From Paulinella micropora (lineage: Eukaryota > Cercozoa > Imbricatea > Euglyphida > Paulinellidae): 64,000 bases of DNA. The stretch lies in the NCBI GenBank assembly GCA_019918135.1, contig WBZZ01004123.1, positions 200,001-264,000 of the forward strand. The letters are read 5' to 3'. The stretch's first letter is position 1, and the number at the start of each line of letters is the position of its first letter. Below, in pieces: positions 32,479 to 42,459 of this stretch. Below the pieces are notes generated by a model. It was not told the DNA's origin and ran no database searches. It was given only the letters and a program-made list of their open reading frames with translations. The translations under genes were made by a program, and so were the position numbers.

Positions 32479-33125
32479 GAAATAGAATCGAGTGTGTGTG
32501 TGTTCGGAACCGGAGCGACGATGCAAGGAAGGTCAAGAAAGCTGACAGGAACAAAAGTCAGGTATGGTTGGACAGGGAATGTATCGCCCACCCACAAGTG
32601 ATCATCTTGCTTTCTTGCGCGCAAAAGTTCCACTCTCGCCACATCACACGCGTACCCATTATACGCAATGTGAGCATACCAGTGCACTGCAGCTGCGTGC
32701 CTGCCTGCCACTGTAACTCCCCAGCAGCGGCGAGGGAACGTCTGCTTGATATTCTCAACAGTGAGAAAGCAGCAGCCACCCCCAAAGCGCTCACCCCTTG
32801 CAGACCTGGTTGACCTCATCAGGAATCCCTTGCACCTCATAAACTTTGCTAGTTTGATGTTTGCTGCGGTCAGTACTGGACGCTGACCCAACCCTTGCCA
32901 ACCCGGTAGCTGCCTCCAGCAGCTGTCCATAAACTCCTGCAGCTCCACGAAATGCCTTGGTTTCGGCAAGAGCACTCGGCTGAAAATCAGGTTGTTAGCC
33001 ACGTCTTTGAGTTCGACGTTGCATGCGTAGCTGAGGTTCTTCTGGCCGGAACGGAAGCCTGGCATGATCAGCTTATCCTTGACGTCAAGATTTTGCCTGG
33101 CGCAAGGTCCACATTGGTGCCGCAT
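32469..33125 (-). CDS. Hypothetical 218-aa protein, unit 3
   Basis: Identical to the unit 2 copy. Being the copy nearest to the minus-strand coding segment at 33.5-33.96 kb, it is the one most likely to have kept a complete upstream gene context. Confidence 0.5.
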   Translation of the reverse strand: MRHQCGPCARQNLDVKDKLIMPGFRSGQKNLSYACNVELKDVANNLIFSRVLLPKPRHFVELQEFMDSCWRQLPGWQGLGQRPVLTAANIKLAKFMRCKGFLMRSTRSARGERFGGGCCFLTVENIKQTFPRRCWGVTVAGRHAAAVHWYAHIAYNGYACDVARVELLRARKQDDHLWVGDTFPVQPYLTFVPVSFLDLPCIVAPVPNTHTLDSISWH

Positions 33126-33364
33126 TACTCCAACGGTTCATGAAAGTGTCCTCCGAGTGCTTCAGATTGTGCACTTGCTTCTTGAGTTCTCCTCCTTGGT
33201 GTTCCAGATCAAAAGCTTGCACTTCCGGTAGAGGGCCCAATCTCTCATGTGCACAAGAACTCTACAACAGAACTGGCGCAGCGTACGAATGGTCTGTTTT
33301 GGGCAGCCCAGCCGCAATTTCTACCACCTACAACAGGGAGTTTAAAGACAGTTAGCATAGAGTC

Positions 33365-33505
33365 TGAGGGTAGTGTCAATGCATGCATTGAAATTTCAAT
33401 TGGTGCATTGGATTTTCAATGCATGCGTATTTTCAATGCCTGCATTGAAATTTCAATGCCCGCATTGAAACTTAAATTCATGCATCACTGAAGTTTCAAT
33501 GCCCA
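33365..33505. repeat. Partial palindrome array
   Basis: A short degenerate stretch of the same CAATGCATGCATTG family, with forms such as TTTCAATGCCTGCATTG. It probably marks an older or truncated copy of the array beyond the third unit. Confidence 0.75.
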
Positions 33506-33960
33506 TATGCTTGTGTTATGGACCTGTCGAACTATGTAATCTCCCAAGCCCCTATCCACGTGACCTGGCAGACTTTTTTGCGAGACTAACTTGGCAAGAC
33601 TGAACATCTTCTTGATAATTTCCACTTGGGCTGGTGCATGGCCGCCTGGTACGTCATCATAGATCCAGCTGCAGTATTGCAAAAAGAAGTTGGCGCTGGC
33701 GATGTTGAAAGTTCCGAAATTCTTGTACGAGGAACCTGTGCCGATTTGACGAGGAAGTGCTCGGATGCTCTTGAATCGACGGCAGACTTCGTACCTTGCA
33801 TCCTCATCGAGTCCAAAGAGAGCGTACAAGTCCATGCACGCTTGAACAGCATTAGCTCGGACTTAGTAAGCGGCTTCCTCCCTCTGGATGGCTGCGGCGT
33901 AGACCTGATCTGATTCACCAGCTTGCTTATCTCGCGCCACAAATGGAGGCAAAGTGTGAA
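33485..33960 (-). CDS. Hypothetical protein, minus strand
   Basis: The minus strand reads ANAVQACMDLYALFGLDEDA, EVCRRFKSIRALPRQIGTGS, FNIASANFFLQYCSWIYDD and then KMFSLAKLVSQKSLPGHVD. It looks like genuine helical protein. An upstream segment with DQVYAAAIQREEAAY in the same strand suggests a preceding exon joined through a short intron. No family is recognised. It lies upstream, in transcriptional sense, of the three tandem units and may be the 5' part of the gene whose 3' part was amplified. Confidence 0.5.
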
Positions 33961-34189
33961 CGTCTGTCATTGATGGGGGGGTCTTGTGTCTGCCTTTTTA
34001 TGTTTTTGTGCATTTAGACGACGATTGTTAATGTCGTGTGCATGCTGATTCGTTTTGCAACGTTTGTTTGCACTACCAGAAACAAGAAGAAAAAAAAGAA
34101 AAGTCCTAGTCTACTTTCTCTTTCGCACCTCGTACTGTTTTTTTTGTCAGGAAAAACTCGAAGCTAGCCGACGAGAACCTTTGCTGGTG
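33961..34189. other. Spacer at the border to the GC-rich block
   Basis: AT-rich sequence with a T run near 34,138. No gene is seen. GC content rises sharply to the right. Confidence 0.4.
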
Positions 34190-35014
34190 ATGTGTCCTCA
34201 AAGGCTGTGCATAATCTGTCGCTGCGCCTGGGCTGCCGGCGACCTGCACACTTCCCCGGACGGAGTGCGTCTCTGGAGACCGGCGCCTGCGTGCGCGACC
34301 TGCCTCAAGGAACCCTACGGGTGGCCGCGTGCGGACGACCCCAACCTCAAGGGCACCGCGCTTGGCACCCTCGGGCACAAGGTGTTCGCCGTCGCGAGAA
34401 ACGGTTGTGGCGACAACCTCGGCGCGTTCACGACCACGGAAGTAAACCCCGGCAATGTTGGAGGCTGCATTTTCTTCGACGGGAGCGTCATCACGCACCC
34501 GAAACTCGCGGTCGAACCGCAATTTGCGCGCGCCATGCACTTCCTGTCTTGGGAGGCGGTTTGCATCGACGGCTTTGGTTTGCTCGACTTGTGTAAGTGG
34601 CACCAAGCCCAGGTTCTGGGGCGGCTGGCGCTGCACGATGGCACCTGGCAGCGCTTTCTCCGCGCGCCGGCAGGTCAGTCCATCGTGTTCGAACTGCCGC
34701 CCGCGCTACGGTACCAGGGCTCCGCACAGCTGGTCAACAGCGGCGGCCAGCAGCCGTTGTTGGTCCTCAAGAAGCCCGCGTACGTGTGGCCGGGCCTCCG
34801 CCGGCCGTACCTGACCTGCGGCACGGGGCAGAACCCGGTCTTCAGGGCGGGTTCCGAACTTCGATGGTCTTACATCATCCAAGAAGACAAGCAGATCGCA
34901 GCTGCGCCGGACACGAGAAAGGCCCTGAGTGACCGCGAGGGCAAAGGACCTGAGAGACGATTGCGCAACGCAATGCTGCCCAACCGGGCTGGCCAAAAGG
35001 ACAAGACGAATTAA
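34190..35014 (+). CDS. Hypothetical protein with N-terminal CxxC cluster
   Basis: An open frame of about 274 codons starts MCPQRLCIICRCAW and has CATC shortly after, suggesting a small zinc-binding N-terminus. A Gly/Phe-rich globular part follows (GTLGHKVFAVARNGCGDNLG; FLSWEAVCIDGFGLLDLC), and the C-terminus is charged. The frame is open further upstream, but this ATG sits at the start of the GC-rich composition. No family is recognised. It is the first gene of the virus-like block. Confidence 0.6.
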   Translation: MCPQRLCIICRCAWAAGDLHTSPDGVRLWRPAPACATCLKEPYGWPRADDPNLKGTALGTLGHKVFAVARNGCGDNLGAFTTTEVNPGNVGGCIFFDGSVITHPKLAVEPQFARAMHFLSWEAVCIDGFGLLDLCKWHQAQVLGRLALHDGTWQRFLRAPAGQSIVFELPPALRYQGSAQLVNSGGQQPLLVLKKPAYVWPGLRRPYLTCGTGQNPVFRAGSELRWSYIIQEDKQIAAAPDTRKALSDREGKGPERRLRNAMLPNRAGQKDKTN

Positions 35015-35900
35015 AGGAACCTCCCCAAAACGGCCGCGGGGTGCGCTGAGTGGGTGGGGGGGGGGGGTAGAGCGGAAGGGATAGGAAAAGGAGGACACAA
35101 TTGCGCGGACCGTCGAAAGAAGAGGGCAGGAAGGTGCGTGAAGGAAGGGAGAGAGAGAGGGGGGGGGAGGCTAGTTTTGGAGGACGTCTGTCTACAGAGC
35201 CCCTCTTCTGCCCCTTCCTTTTCTTTGGGAGAGGTGCAAGGGGGGGGGGGAGAAAGGAGGAGATTCTTGCACCGTAGCCCCCCCCCCCTCCCCTCCTTAG
35301 CTTCCGGTTTATCTTCCCTTGCGTCTTTTTTTTCTTCTTCTATTTTTCGTTCTCCTTCCGGTACGAGCGTGGACAGGAAGGAAAGTGGCGAGTGAGAGTG
35401 GGTATTGCGGGGAGGGAGGGAGGAATGGTGGTTGTAGCCACCACGCCTTTTTTTTTGTTGTGCACCCACTCGGTACAACCCGCGCCCGTGCCCCCCCCCC
35501 CACCCCTCCTCTCCCCTTTCTCTCCCGCACGTTCCTCCCCACACAGGTTCCCGAAAAAAAAAACATCTTAACAGACAATAAAAAAAGAAAACAAAAATCG
35601 GCGAAGGAGGGGGTAGAGACAAAAAAAGAAAGGGAGTGCGAAAAAAAGGAAGGCAAAAAAAAGTGTTAGTTTGTCAACATCGGGGGGGGGGGGGGAATAG
35701 AGAGTAGTTTCTTTTTCTTGTAACTTTTTTTAACAGGTTTTGGGTAAGATTTGCACGTTCTATTCAAGACTGTATTTTAATAACAAAGATTTAGTTGTTG
35801 AGCGAACGGACTTTTGCGCTTGTACCAAACACACACCCGGAGGCTGGTCACACGTACAGCCCTTTTTTTTCTTTGCGGGCGGCACTTAAGAAAACAAAAA
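35015..35900. other. Spacer with G and C homopolymers
   Basis: Runs of G (near 35,057, 35,160, 35,240 and 35,682) and of C (near 35,280 and 35,493), plus purine-rich stretches, and no convincing gene. ORFs on both strands are low complexity. An A-rich leader precedes the next ATG. Confidence 0.6.
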
Positions 35901-36859
35901 ATGTCTGCTTCTACGGCTTTGATGAAAGATCAGGAACCCAGTACCGGCAGTGAAACTGGCCCGACGAAAACCCCCGATGACGATGGGTGGCCAGTACCAT
36001 ATTATGTTTCGATGTGGTTCTTATCCGTTGCGGCCATGACCTTGCACCTGACCTCCGCTTCTTTTAGCGCGAGGCACATGTTCAATGATAAGCCGTTTTC
36101 GGCCGGCGGCAACCAGGACGAAATCTTCCAAACGTCCCAAGGCATGAAAATCGCGGGGGTCTGCGTCACGGCCGTATCGCTGTTCATGGCCTTTTGCTTC
36201 TTCACGACCTTTTGGAAAACCATAGATGATAAGTCCAGATCTGCAGTGTTGAAAAACGTGATCAGGTTCTACGGCTACAGAAATCACTTGCTAATCCACA
36301 TGGCTGGCTATATCAGACGCTGGTGCTGCTGTCTGTGTCGATTATGATCATGAGCAACATCCACAACGACCGAAAAACGATGATCGTCGCGGATTATCCC
36401 GGTTATCTCACAAGCGCTGCTCAATGGACGGTATCGCTGAGAACTGGCAAGGACGCAAACGCTACTACTATCTGCACCGACTGTGTCCTGACAGACAACG
36501 CGAATGTCGATGAAGAATGTTCCTTGCTAAGCGCTATGATGTGGGTGGCTTCCAGCATCCTGTCCGTGATAGGTAACTCCTTTGCGTTCGCGAAATACTT
36601 CATAGCCATGGTCACCTGGATGAAGCGCTCCCGGGACCCTTGTACACTCGAAGACAAGGAAGCGAGCCAAGAGGAATTGGAACGTTTCATGAAAGCCACT
36701 CAAGACGGAACCGACCTAAGAGCTCTCTTTGCGCAAGTGAAGGCGCTGACAGATAAAATCGAAGGTATGCAAGCTAAAGAGCCACCGAATTCTACTTTTC
36801 CTGCTGGACTTACAAGAGTGAGTACTAGCGGCGGCTCAAAAAGGCAGCTAACTGGCTAG
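35901..36859 (+). CDS. Four-pass membrane protein of the virus-like block
   Basis: A short hydrophilic N-terminus is followed by four hydrophobic segments: YYVSMWFLSVAAMTLHL, IAGVCVTAVSLFMAFCFF, one near 36,320-36,350 (LLSVSIMIM), and MMWVASSILSVIGNSFAFA. A long loop with Cys pairs lies before the fourth segment. A charged, probably helical cytoplasmic tail ends the protein. The overall plan resembles tetraspan-type membrane proteins, but no family match is claimed. Fossil; about one interruption. Confidence 0.6.
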
Positions 36860-37189
36860 TAGCTCTTGGGGGCCTCAGGCCTGCACAAGAAAAAAAAGGA
36901 AAGGAGGGGAGCAAGAGGAGGGAAAGGCGAGGAAAGGGGGGCGTGATCCCGAGCTTTTTTTGCTGGAACCGACGACAACAATCAACACAAAAAACACTTC
37001 CGCTGCCGAGATAGCAGTACTCGTGATCGCCCTTGGTCTGGTGATGGCCAGAAATCTTTACTCTTGGTAGTTGTTTTAATTTTTTAAAAAAAAGGTTGTT
37101 ACTTTTCTGAACAATTTAGATTGCTTGCTTGCCTGCCCGTCTTTTTCTTTCTTGCTTTCCTGCTCTCTCTCTCTCTCTCGTTAAAATCG
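36860..37189. other. Spacer
   Basis: A purine-rich then AT-rich stretch between convergent genes, with a (CT)n run near 37,166. No gene is seen. Confidence 0.5.
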
Positions 37190-37740
37190 TCAGTCCGCTG
37201 CCGATGCTGCTGCTGTCGTTGCGGGGGCGTCGTCGCGCTCCTCCTTCTCCTCTTCCTCCTCCTCTTCCTCTTCCTCCTCTTCCTCCTCCTCCCCTTCCTC
37301 GCGCTTGCTGCTAGTGCGGCGTTTCTTGGCGGGCGGCTCGTCCACGCCCAGGTACAGCCGGCGGCCGAAGCCCGTCTTGTACGCCCTGAGCACATCCTCG
37401 ACCCGGGCGGTCTTGCGGCCGCAGTTCTCCCCGCCATACAGGTCCACACGCTCGTGCATGACCCGCACGAAGTCGTCGAGCAGTCGGTCACGCTGCGCCG
37501 CAACTTCCTGCCGCCCAGCCGGCCGATCCTGCACTGTCTAGCCAGCATCTTGACTTCCGAGGGCCACAGCAGGCCCACCTCGGGGCACTCGCGGCGCCTG
37601 TGCCTGCGCGCTAGGGGTCTCTGTTTTTCGCGCTTGTCGCGGGCTGGCTTGGCTGGCTACTCGGTTGCCTTCAAAAAGTTGGCAACCGTCGCGCTTGGCT
37701 TCGTGCCCTTGTCGACATCGCGGTCGTGCTTGTTCTAGGT
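37190..37740 (-). CDS. Histone H4-like protein with acidic C-terminal tail
   Basis: The C-terminal half of a histone fold is clear on the minus strand: RDRLLDDFVRVMHERV, then GRKTARVEDVLRAYKTGFGR and RLYLG. This parallels the H4 segment of helix 2, the [22 protein letters not shown] region and its end. Upstream, MLARQCRIGRLGGRK resembles H4's IRRLARRGGVKRISG, preceded by a basic Lys/Arg-rich tail. A basic patch (PAKKRRTSSKR) and a Glu run (about 37,230-37,300) follow the fold; cellular H4 has neither. Histone genes are known from Marseilleviridae and medusavirus. Here it is a fossil, interrupted about once or twice. Confidence 0.68.
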
Positions 37741-38536
37741 CGCGGACATGGTTGGTGCAAGTGAAATGTAAAAAGAAAGTGGTGGCGGTGTGGAGTAAAC
37801 GAAAGGAGTGCTTGGGGTTTAGGCGCCTTTGTTGGAAATGTGTGGCACTACCAAAGGCCGTGGCACCACCTTTCGTTTTTTTGGCGAGAGCTTGGTAACG
37901 GCGGTGACGAGTCTCAGAGGGGGGAGGGAGGGAGATAGAGGAATCAAAAAGGGGGGGGGGGTGGAGGCGCGGGAGGGGAGGAAGCAGGGAGGGTTTTGGC
38001 GAGAGGGGGAGGGCCAGGCACCCCTCCTCCGCCACACACCCAGCCCGCGCCTTGGACCCCCAAACATGGCGTTCGGGACGCAAGGGGGCCAACACAGAAA
38101 AGGAACCGAAAAAAGGAACGGGAGAGGGGGGGGGCCAACGCAGAAAAGGAACAAAACAAAAAGGAACGGGAGAGGGGGCCAACACAGAAAAGGAACAAAA
38201 AAAAAGGAACGGGAGAGGGGAGGGGGGGGCGGGGGGGAAAGAAGGCGTGGGAGGGAAAAAAACTTTTTTTTTGTCTCACTACCATTTTATTTTTTTTGGC
38301 GTAGAAGAAAGAGAGGGAGAGAGAGTGGGAGGGGGAGGGAAAGGGAGGAGGAGCGAGGAATTGGGGGGGGGGGGGGACACTGTGCGGGGTGGAAAGAGGG
38401 GCGTGTGACGATTCGGCCCCCCCCCCTCTCCAGTCTCCCCCCACACCCCACCGTCGCTGGCTACCTGCCCTCTTTGAATTCGCCCCCACCCCCCCCCCCT
38501 CCCTCTCTCTCCCCCCCCCCCCCCCAACGCCCCGTT
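37741..38536. repeat. GC-rich spacer with ~43-bp minisatellite
   Basis: Three tandem copies of a ~43-bp unit (CCAACACAGAAAAGGAAC... ending GGAACGGGAGAGGGG) lie at about 38,087-38,220. They are flanked by long G and C runs (near 37,951, 38,366, 38,490 and 38,510). Low-complexity ORFs on both strands are not genes. Confidence 0.65.
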
Positions 38537-39999
38537 TCAGGCCTTTTTTATGTTTGAGCCAGTGAGGCCAGCCATTGCTGCAGATGCACCGCCGCGTCCA
38601 AGAACATAGTACCGTCCTGCAAACGGCCGCGGTAGCGACGCGAGGCACCACCAGGCGTAAACCTCGGGGAGCCAGCCGCACAACACCACGCCGTCGTCCG
38701 GCCCGTAGCCCAGCCAGGCGCCAAAGGCGCTGATAAGCACGGGCCGCGGCCGCAGCGTGTCAGGCAAGACGCCGAACTCCTGCGGCGTCATCTGCGCAGA
38801 GAGTGTGCAGCGCAGCACGGAGGTAGGCAGCAGCACGAGCCCCTGTCGCCAGCGCTCTGGCCGTGCAGGAGCACGAGGCGCTCCTCGAGCAGGGCCAGGT
38901 CCATTTCGTCCAGCGGGTCGTCCGAGCCGAGCTTGTGTGCCTGCCCCAGACGCCAGACCGCGCCGGGGTCGAGGGCAGCGCGAGCCGCGAGCGTCTGCAG
39001 ACGCTCGCGCCTGTACGCGCCCGCCAGCTTTTGCATGACGGCCGACGGCTTGACGGCGGCCGCGGCGCCCTGGCCAAAGATCGTGCGGTAGTTTTCCTCG
39101 GCGCAGCCCGTGAGGTTCTGCGCACAGCAGATCTCCATGAACCTGTCGCGGACGCGTTCGGAGACCTTGGGCGGTGCGCCCGCACCCCACAAACGCTCGC
39201 GGAAGGCCCGCGCGGACGTGGGCGTCGTGGGCTCGAGCAGCGTGTCCCAGCGCGGCGGGGCCGCGGCCGCGAGCAGCGCGTAGAAGAGCGAGAGGTAGAC
39301 GAACCAGTTTGTCAGCACCTCCAGCGAGGGCGAGAGCTCGGCCAGGGTCGCGGCCGGCTCGGGCGTGAGCCAAGCCGTGTAGCATTGTCCCCAGAAGCAC
39401 CTCTGCAGCCCCGCCCAGGCCTTATCGATAACGTGGCGCTTGAACCACTCGAGCACGGCGCCGCTGGAGCCGCCATGGCCGCTGCGCAGCGCCGAAATGA
39501 TCGTCTGGAACTCGCACCTGGCCGCCGTGAGTTCGGCCCACGGGATCGGCAGTGTCGTCTGTGCCTGTCCCTGGCCCCTGTCTAGCAAGACGCCCAAGCA
39601 CGTCGCCCAGCCCCGCACGTCGCCCGCACGGGATGCCAGGCTCTTGAGTTCGGGCGCGGACAGGGCGCGCAGCGCGCGCCCGCGCCACTCGTGCTTGGCC
39701 ATGTACGTCGCGCTCAGTGCCCAGCACAGCACATGGCACCAGCCGCTGCTGCGAACGGCGGGCACGTGCGACGGGTCCGCGACGATGTTCAGTTGAATGC
39801 GGGGCTGCCCCAGCTGGTACTGCGAACGGTAGTGCTGGAACAGCACAGAGCGCAACCCGTCGCTCTCTGCGAGGTGCGGGGTGCCCGAGCCGATGCACGT
39901 GCACAGCTGCGTTTCCGCCAGGCGCAACAACTGGAGGGCGTGTGCAGGCGTAAGTTCTCGGGCCGGGGGCCGCACCACGTCAAGCGGCATGGGCTCCAT
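38537..39999 (-). CDS. Hypothetical protein of the virus-like block
   Basis: It starts MEPMPLDVVRPPARELTPAH and continues for nearly 490 codons of GC-rich, Ala/Leu-rich sequence with globular character (SSGWCHVLCWALSATYMAKH; EVLTNWFVYLSLFYALLAAA; FMEICCAQNLTGCAEENY). The C-terminal part is in the same strand (LISAFGAWLGYGPDDGVVL; VYAWWCLASLPRPFAGRYY). No family is recognised. Size and position suggest a structural or replication protein, but that is only a guess. Fossil; about one interruption. Confidence 0.55.
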
Positions 40000-40519
40000 T
40001 GGCCAGCTCCGGAAGTTGGCCGCGGGTGTGGAGAAGGAGAAGACGAGAGGGAAACAGAAACAAAAAGGAAAGAGGGGGGGGGGGGCGCGACAAATGGCGG
40101 GAAGTGTAACCCCAAAAAAAGAAGGGGGGGGGGGGGAGGGCCGCGGCGAATGGCGGGAGGTGTAACAAAAAAAAAAGAGAAGGGGGAGGGGCCGGTGATT
40201 ACGGGGTTATGGCGAATTGGGGGGTTACAGGGAGGGGGACACAAAAAGAGAGAAGAAGCAAAAGGGGGGGGGGGTAGGAGGCGGGTTTTCTTTTCTTCTT
40301 GGAGGTGTTGCGTCAGTGATACCTCTTTTTTTTTGCGTGACGGGCTCGGGGCGGGGGATAGGGTGTGTGTGTGTGTGTGTATGTTGCGGAGGTGGGGGGC
40401 GCGCGTGTCGAGCTTTGGCCCCTACTTTCCCCCCCTCCCCGCTGTCTTTGCTTTTATGCAGACATCTTTTCCTTCCTCCCCGCACCTTTTCCCCTCCCCC
40501 TCTCCGCACCTGGTGTGCA
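40000..40519. other. Spacer with G/C runs and (GT)n
   Basis: Repeated A/G-rich segments (GGCGGGAAGTGTAACCCC-like, near 40,095 and 40,152), G runs and a (GT)n near 40,360. No gene is seen. Confidence 0.55.
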
Positions 40520-40933
40520 ATGGAGCGCGAGCCCCAAGAACCTACCCGCGCACAGCTGCTACAGCGCAAGTTTCGCTTCAAAGCCTCGCCCCGAGAACCT
40601 ACCCGCGCACAGTTGCTGCAACGCAAGTTTCGCTTCAAAGCCCCGCCCCGAGAACCTACCCGCGCGCAACTGCTGCAACGCAAGTTCCGCACTGCGAGTT
40701 GCGCCCTCCCACCACCATTGGCGACCCTCCCGACCGCTAGGCATAGACGGCGCAGCAAAACACCCTTGCCACTACAGCGCGCTCCCTCCGGCAAAGTACG
40801 ACTGTCGCAACAAAAGAACAAGGAGCTAGTTCGTAAAGGTGCGGCAAACCGTAAGAGACAGCTGTGGAGGGTTGCAGCACCTGCCAAAAAACGGAGGTGC
40901 GCTCTCGCCTTTCTATTCGCCATCCCTGGCTAG
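40520..40933 (+). CDS. Small basic protein with three EPTRAQLLQRKF repeats
   Basis: The 137-codon frame starts MEREPQEPTRAQLLQRKFRF and has three near-identical repeats of 20-21 residues (EPTRAQLLQRKFRFKA), then a Lys/Arg-rich tail (HRRRSKTPLP; KRQLWRVAAPAKKRRC). The PTR-x-x-L-x-x-R-x-F pattern resembles the RPEL actin-binding motif (PT-x-x-E-L-x-x-R-x-I), though the acidic positions are absent. It may instead be a nucleic-acid-binding or virion core protein. It is one of the few genes in the block that is in one frame. Confidence 0.55.
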   Translation: MEREPQEPTRAQLLQRKFRFKASPREPTRAQLLQRKFRFKAPPREPTRAQLLQRKFRTASCALPPPLATLPTARHRRRSKTPLPLQRAPSGKVRLSQQKNKELVRKGAANRKRQLWRVAAPAKKRRCALAFLFAIPG

Positions 40934-41223
40934 ACACAGGTGCTTAACCACCCGACATGTCACGCATGAAAATCCATTCTTGTCGGGTGGACTTCGTGCC
41001 GCCCGGCAAGGTTGGATTTTGCTCTTTTCTGGCGTGGTGTCCCTTCTGGTTCCGAGGTTGTTTTGTTTTCTTTGTATTAAAAGAGTGCAACGCTGATTTT
41101 CTTTGGGGGTTGGGGGCGGGGGGTGGGTGGGCCGGGCAGAACAATAGTGAAAAAAAAAGAAGAATGCACTCGTGCCGCGCCAAGAAATAATGCTAGCCCC
41201 AACAATGAGGTTTAATAAGCTCC
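40934..41223. other. Spacer between convergent genes
   Basis: Contains an imperfect inverted repeat: CGACATGTCACGCATGAAAA near 40,964 with TTTCTTTGTATTAAA downstream, and CTCGTGCCGCGCC near 41,168. No gene is seen. Confidence 0.4.
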
Positions 41224-42276
41224 TCAACACGTGCTTTCCTCAGGAATGGAAAACGGCTGAGGCACCACCTTTCTGCGAAAGATCAGCAAATGGTACTTAC
41301 CATGGCCGCCGGTAGATTCAATGGTCCGGTGGCAGTCCGCGGTAAACTCTAAGTTCCACTCCGGAGAGAAGAATTCTGCGTCTTTCAATTTTGAGATCCA
41401 GTCCAAGAGCAACACAAACTGAACGCGCGGGTCGTCTAAAATTATTTCCAGAGCTGATTGCTTGTCCTCTACGGACCAACTGGATGCAAAGAAATAAACG
41501 CAAATCTTACGTTCGCACCTTTTTTCCTCTTCCCATAGCTGATCGAATCTAAAGTCCTTTGTCACCGTCTTATCAAACTTGACTTTCGGCGTGGCGGCGG
41601 GAGTATCTTTTCTTGTGCAGAACTGTTGGCGTAAGTCCTTAGTGTTGTCCTCATAGTTTCCCTTTTCAACCCCGTACACACCCTTGAAACCGACGAAGGC
41701 GGCCATATTTACACTGACGCCCGCGCCCGCGCCCAGGTCCACAAAGGTAAGTTCTTGCTGGCGGCCCTGGAAGTAGTAGTCAACCAAGGTATAGAAGATG
41801 GGCGCGGGTGAGCCCTGTGTCCCCCCTGTTTCCGCGGTGCTGCTGTTGGAACGCGTGTCTGGTCTGTTGCTGGAACGTGTGCCTTGTTGCCCTGAAGCTG
41901 GCACTACGCATGATACAAGCTGCTCGTCTGGATGGCCTTGCAGGGTTTGGTACCATCTTTTAATATTCTTGGCCCCCTTTATTTTGTCAGGCAGGTCCAC
42001 CAACGACGCGTCAATTTTATCGTATCCTTGACATTTCTTTTTAGACAGTACGTTTTTTAGTGTACATTCTGAACATGTCAATTTGCCCTCAGGCAGCAAG
42101 ATCATTGAAGCAGGCAGCTTTTTTCTTCGGGGCATAGGTGGCCGCTGAACGGTGGTAAATTTGTCTGGGGCCAAGGTGGGTATGAAGCCTGTGTTGTGTA
42201 CATGAAAGGCTCTTCCTTGCCCTGACAAACTTCTACCGTTGATAGCTTGGTTCATTAGTTTTCGTTTCTTCTTCAA
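41224..42276 (-). CDS. DOT1-like SAM-dependent methyltransferase
   Basis: The 350-codon frame, intact in this sequence, has a basic N-terminus with a small Cys cluster (LTCSECTLKN). A class I methyltransferase core follows: motif I FVDLGAGAGVSVNMAAFVG, then GVYGVEKGNYED, where the acidic residue would contact SAM. This closely parallels DOT1 (FVDLGSGVG...YGVEK). A later strand (ICVYFFASSWSVEDKQSAL) corresponds to DOT1's motif IV region. DOT1 enzymes methylate a lysine in the histone H3 core. Finding it 4 kb from a histone-like gene suggests a chromatin-related role, but the substrate is unknown and another methyl acceptor is possible. Confidence 0.7.
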   Translation of the reverse strand: MKKKRKLMNQAINGRSLSGQGRAFHVHNTGFIPTLAPDKFTTVQRPPMPRRKKLPASMILLPEGKLTCSECTLKNVLSKKKCQGYDKIDASLVDLPDKIKGAKNIKRWYQTLQGHPDEQLVSCVVPASGQQGTRSSNRPDTRSNSSTAETGGTQGSPAPIFYTLVDYYFQGRQQELTFVDLGAGAGVSVNMAAFVGFKGVYGVEKGNYEDNTKDLRQQFCTRKDTPAATPKVKFDKTVTKDFRFDQLWEEEKRCERKICVYFFASSWSVEDKQSALEIILDDPRVQFVLLLDWISKLKDAEFFSPEWNLEFTADCHRTIESTGGHGKYHLLIFRRKVVPQPFSIPEESTC

Positions 42277-42459
42277 AGTCTTTAACAGATAGAGAGGCAG
42301 CTAGCGACATCTGACGATTTTTTTTTGTTCCTTTTTAATCCTCGCTTAGCTGGTAAGTTAAGAGGGAGGTAAGGAGGAGAGAATTTAAGGGAGCTTTCTT
42401 TTTTTGGTGAGGGTGGGGAGGGAGGAACAAGAAGAGCCACCCGCAAAAATCACAGCGCC

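Larger units (their letters stand above)
31544..33280. repeat. 1.74-kb tandem unit, copy 3
   Basis: 1,737 bp. The palindrome array is at about 31,634-32,100. The unit ends at GGCGCA, after which unrelated sequence begins. Confidence 0.95.

Noticed and set aside
34106-34636. Minus-strand ORF of 176 codons
   Set aside because: Shadow of the plus-strand CxxC protein; rich in Arg and Pro, as expected from antisense GC-rich DNA.
38863-39585. Long plus-strand ORFs opposite the 38.5-40.0 kb gene
   Set aside because: High GC keeps several frames open; the minus-strand frame has the more protein-like composition.
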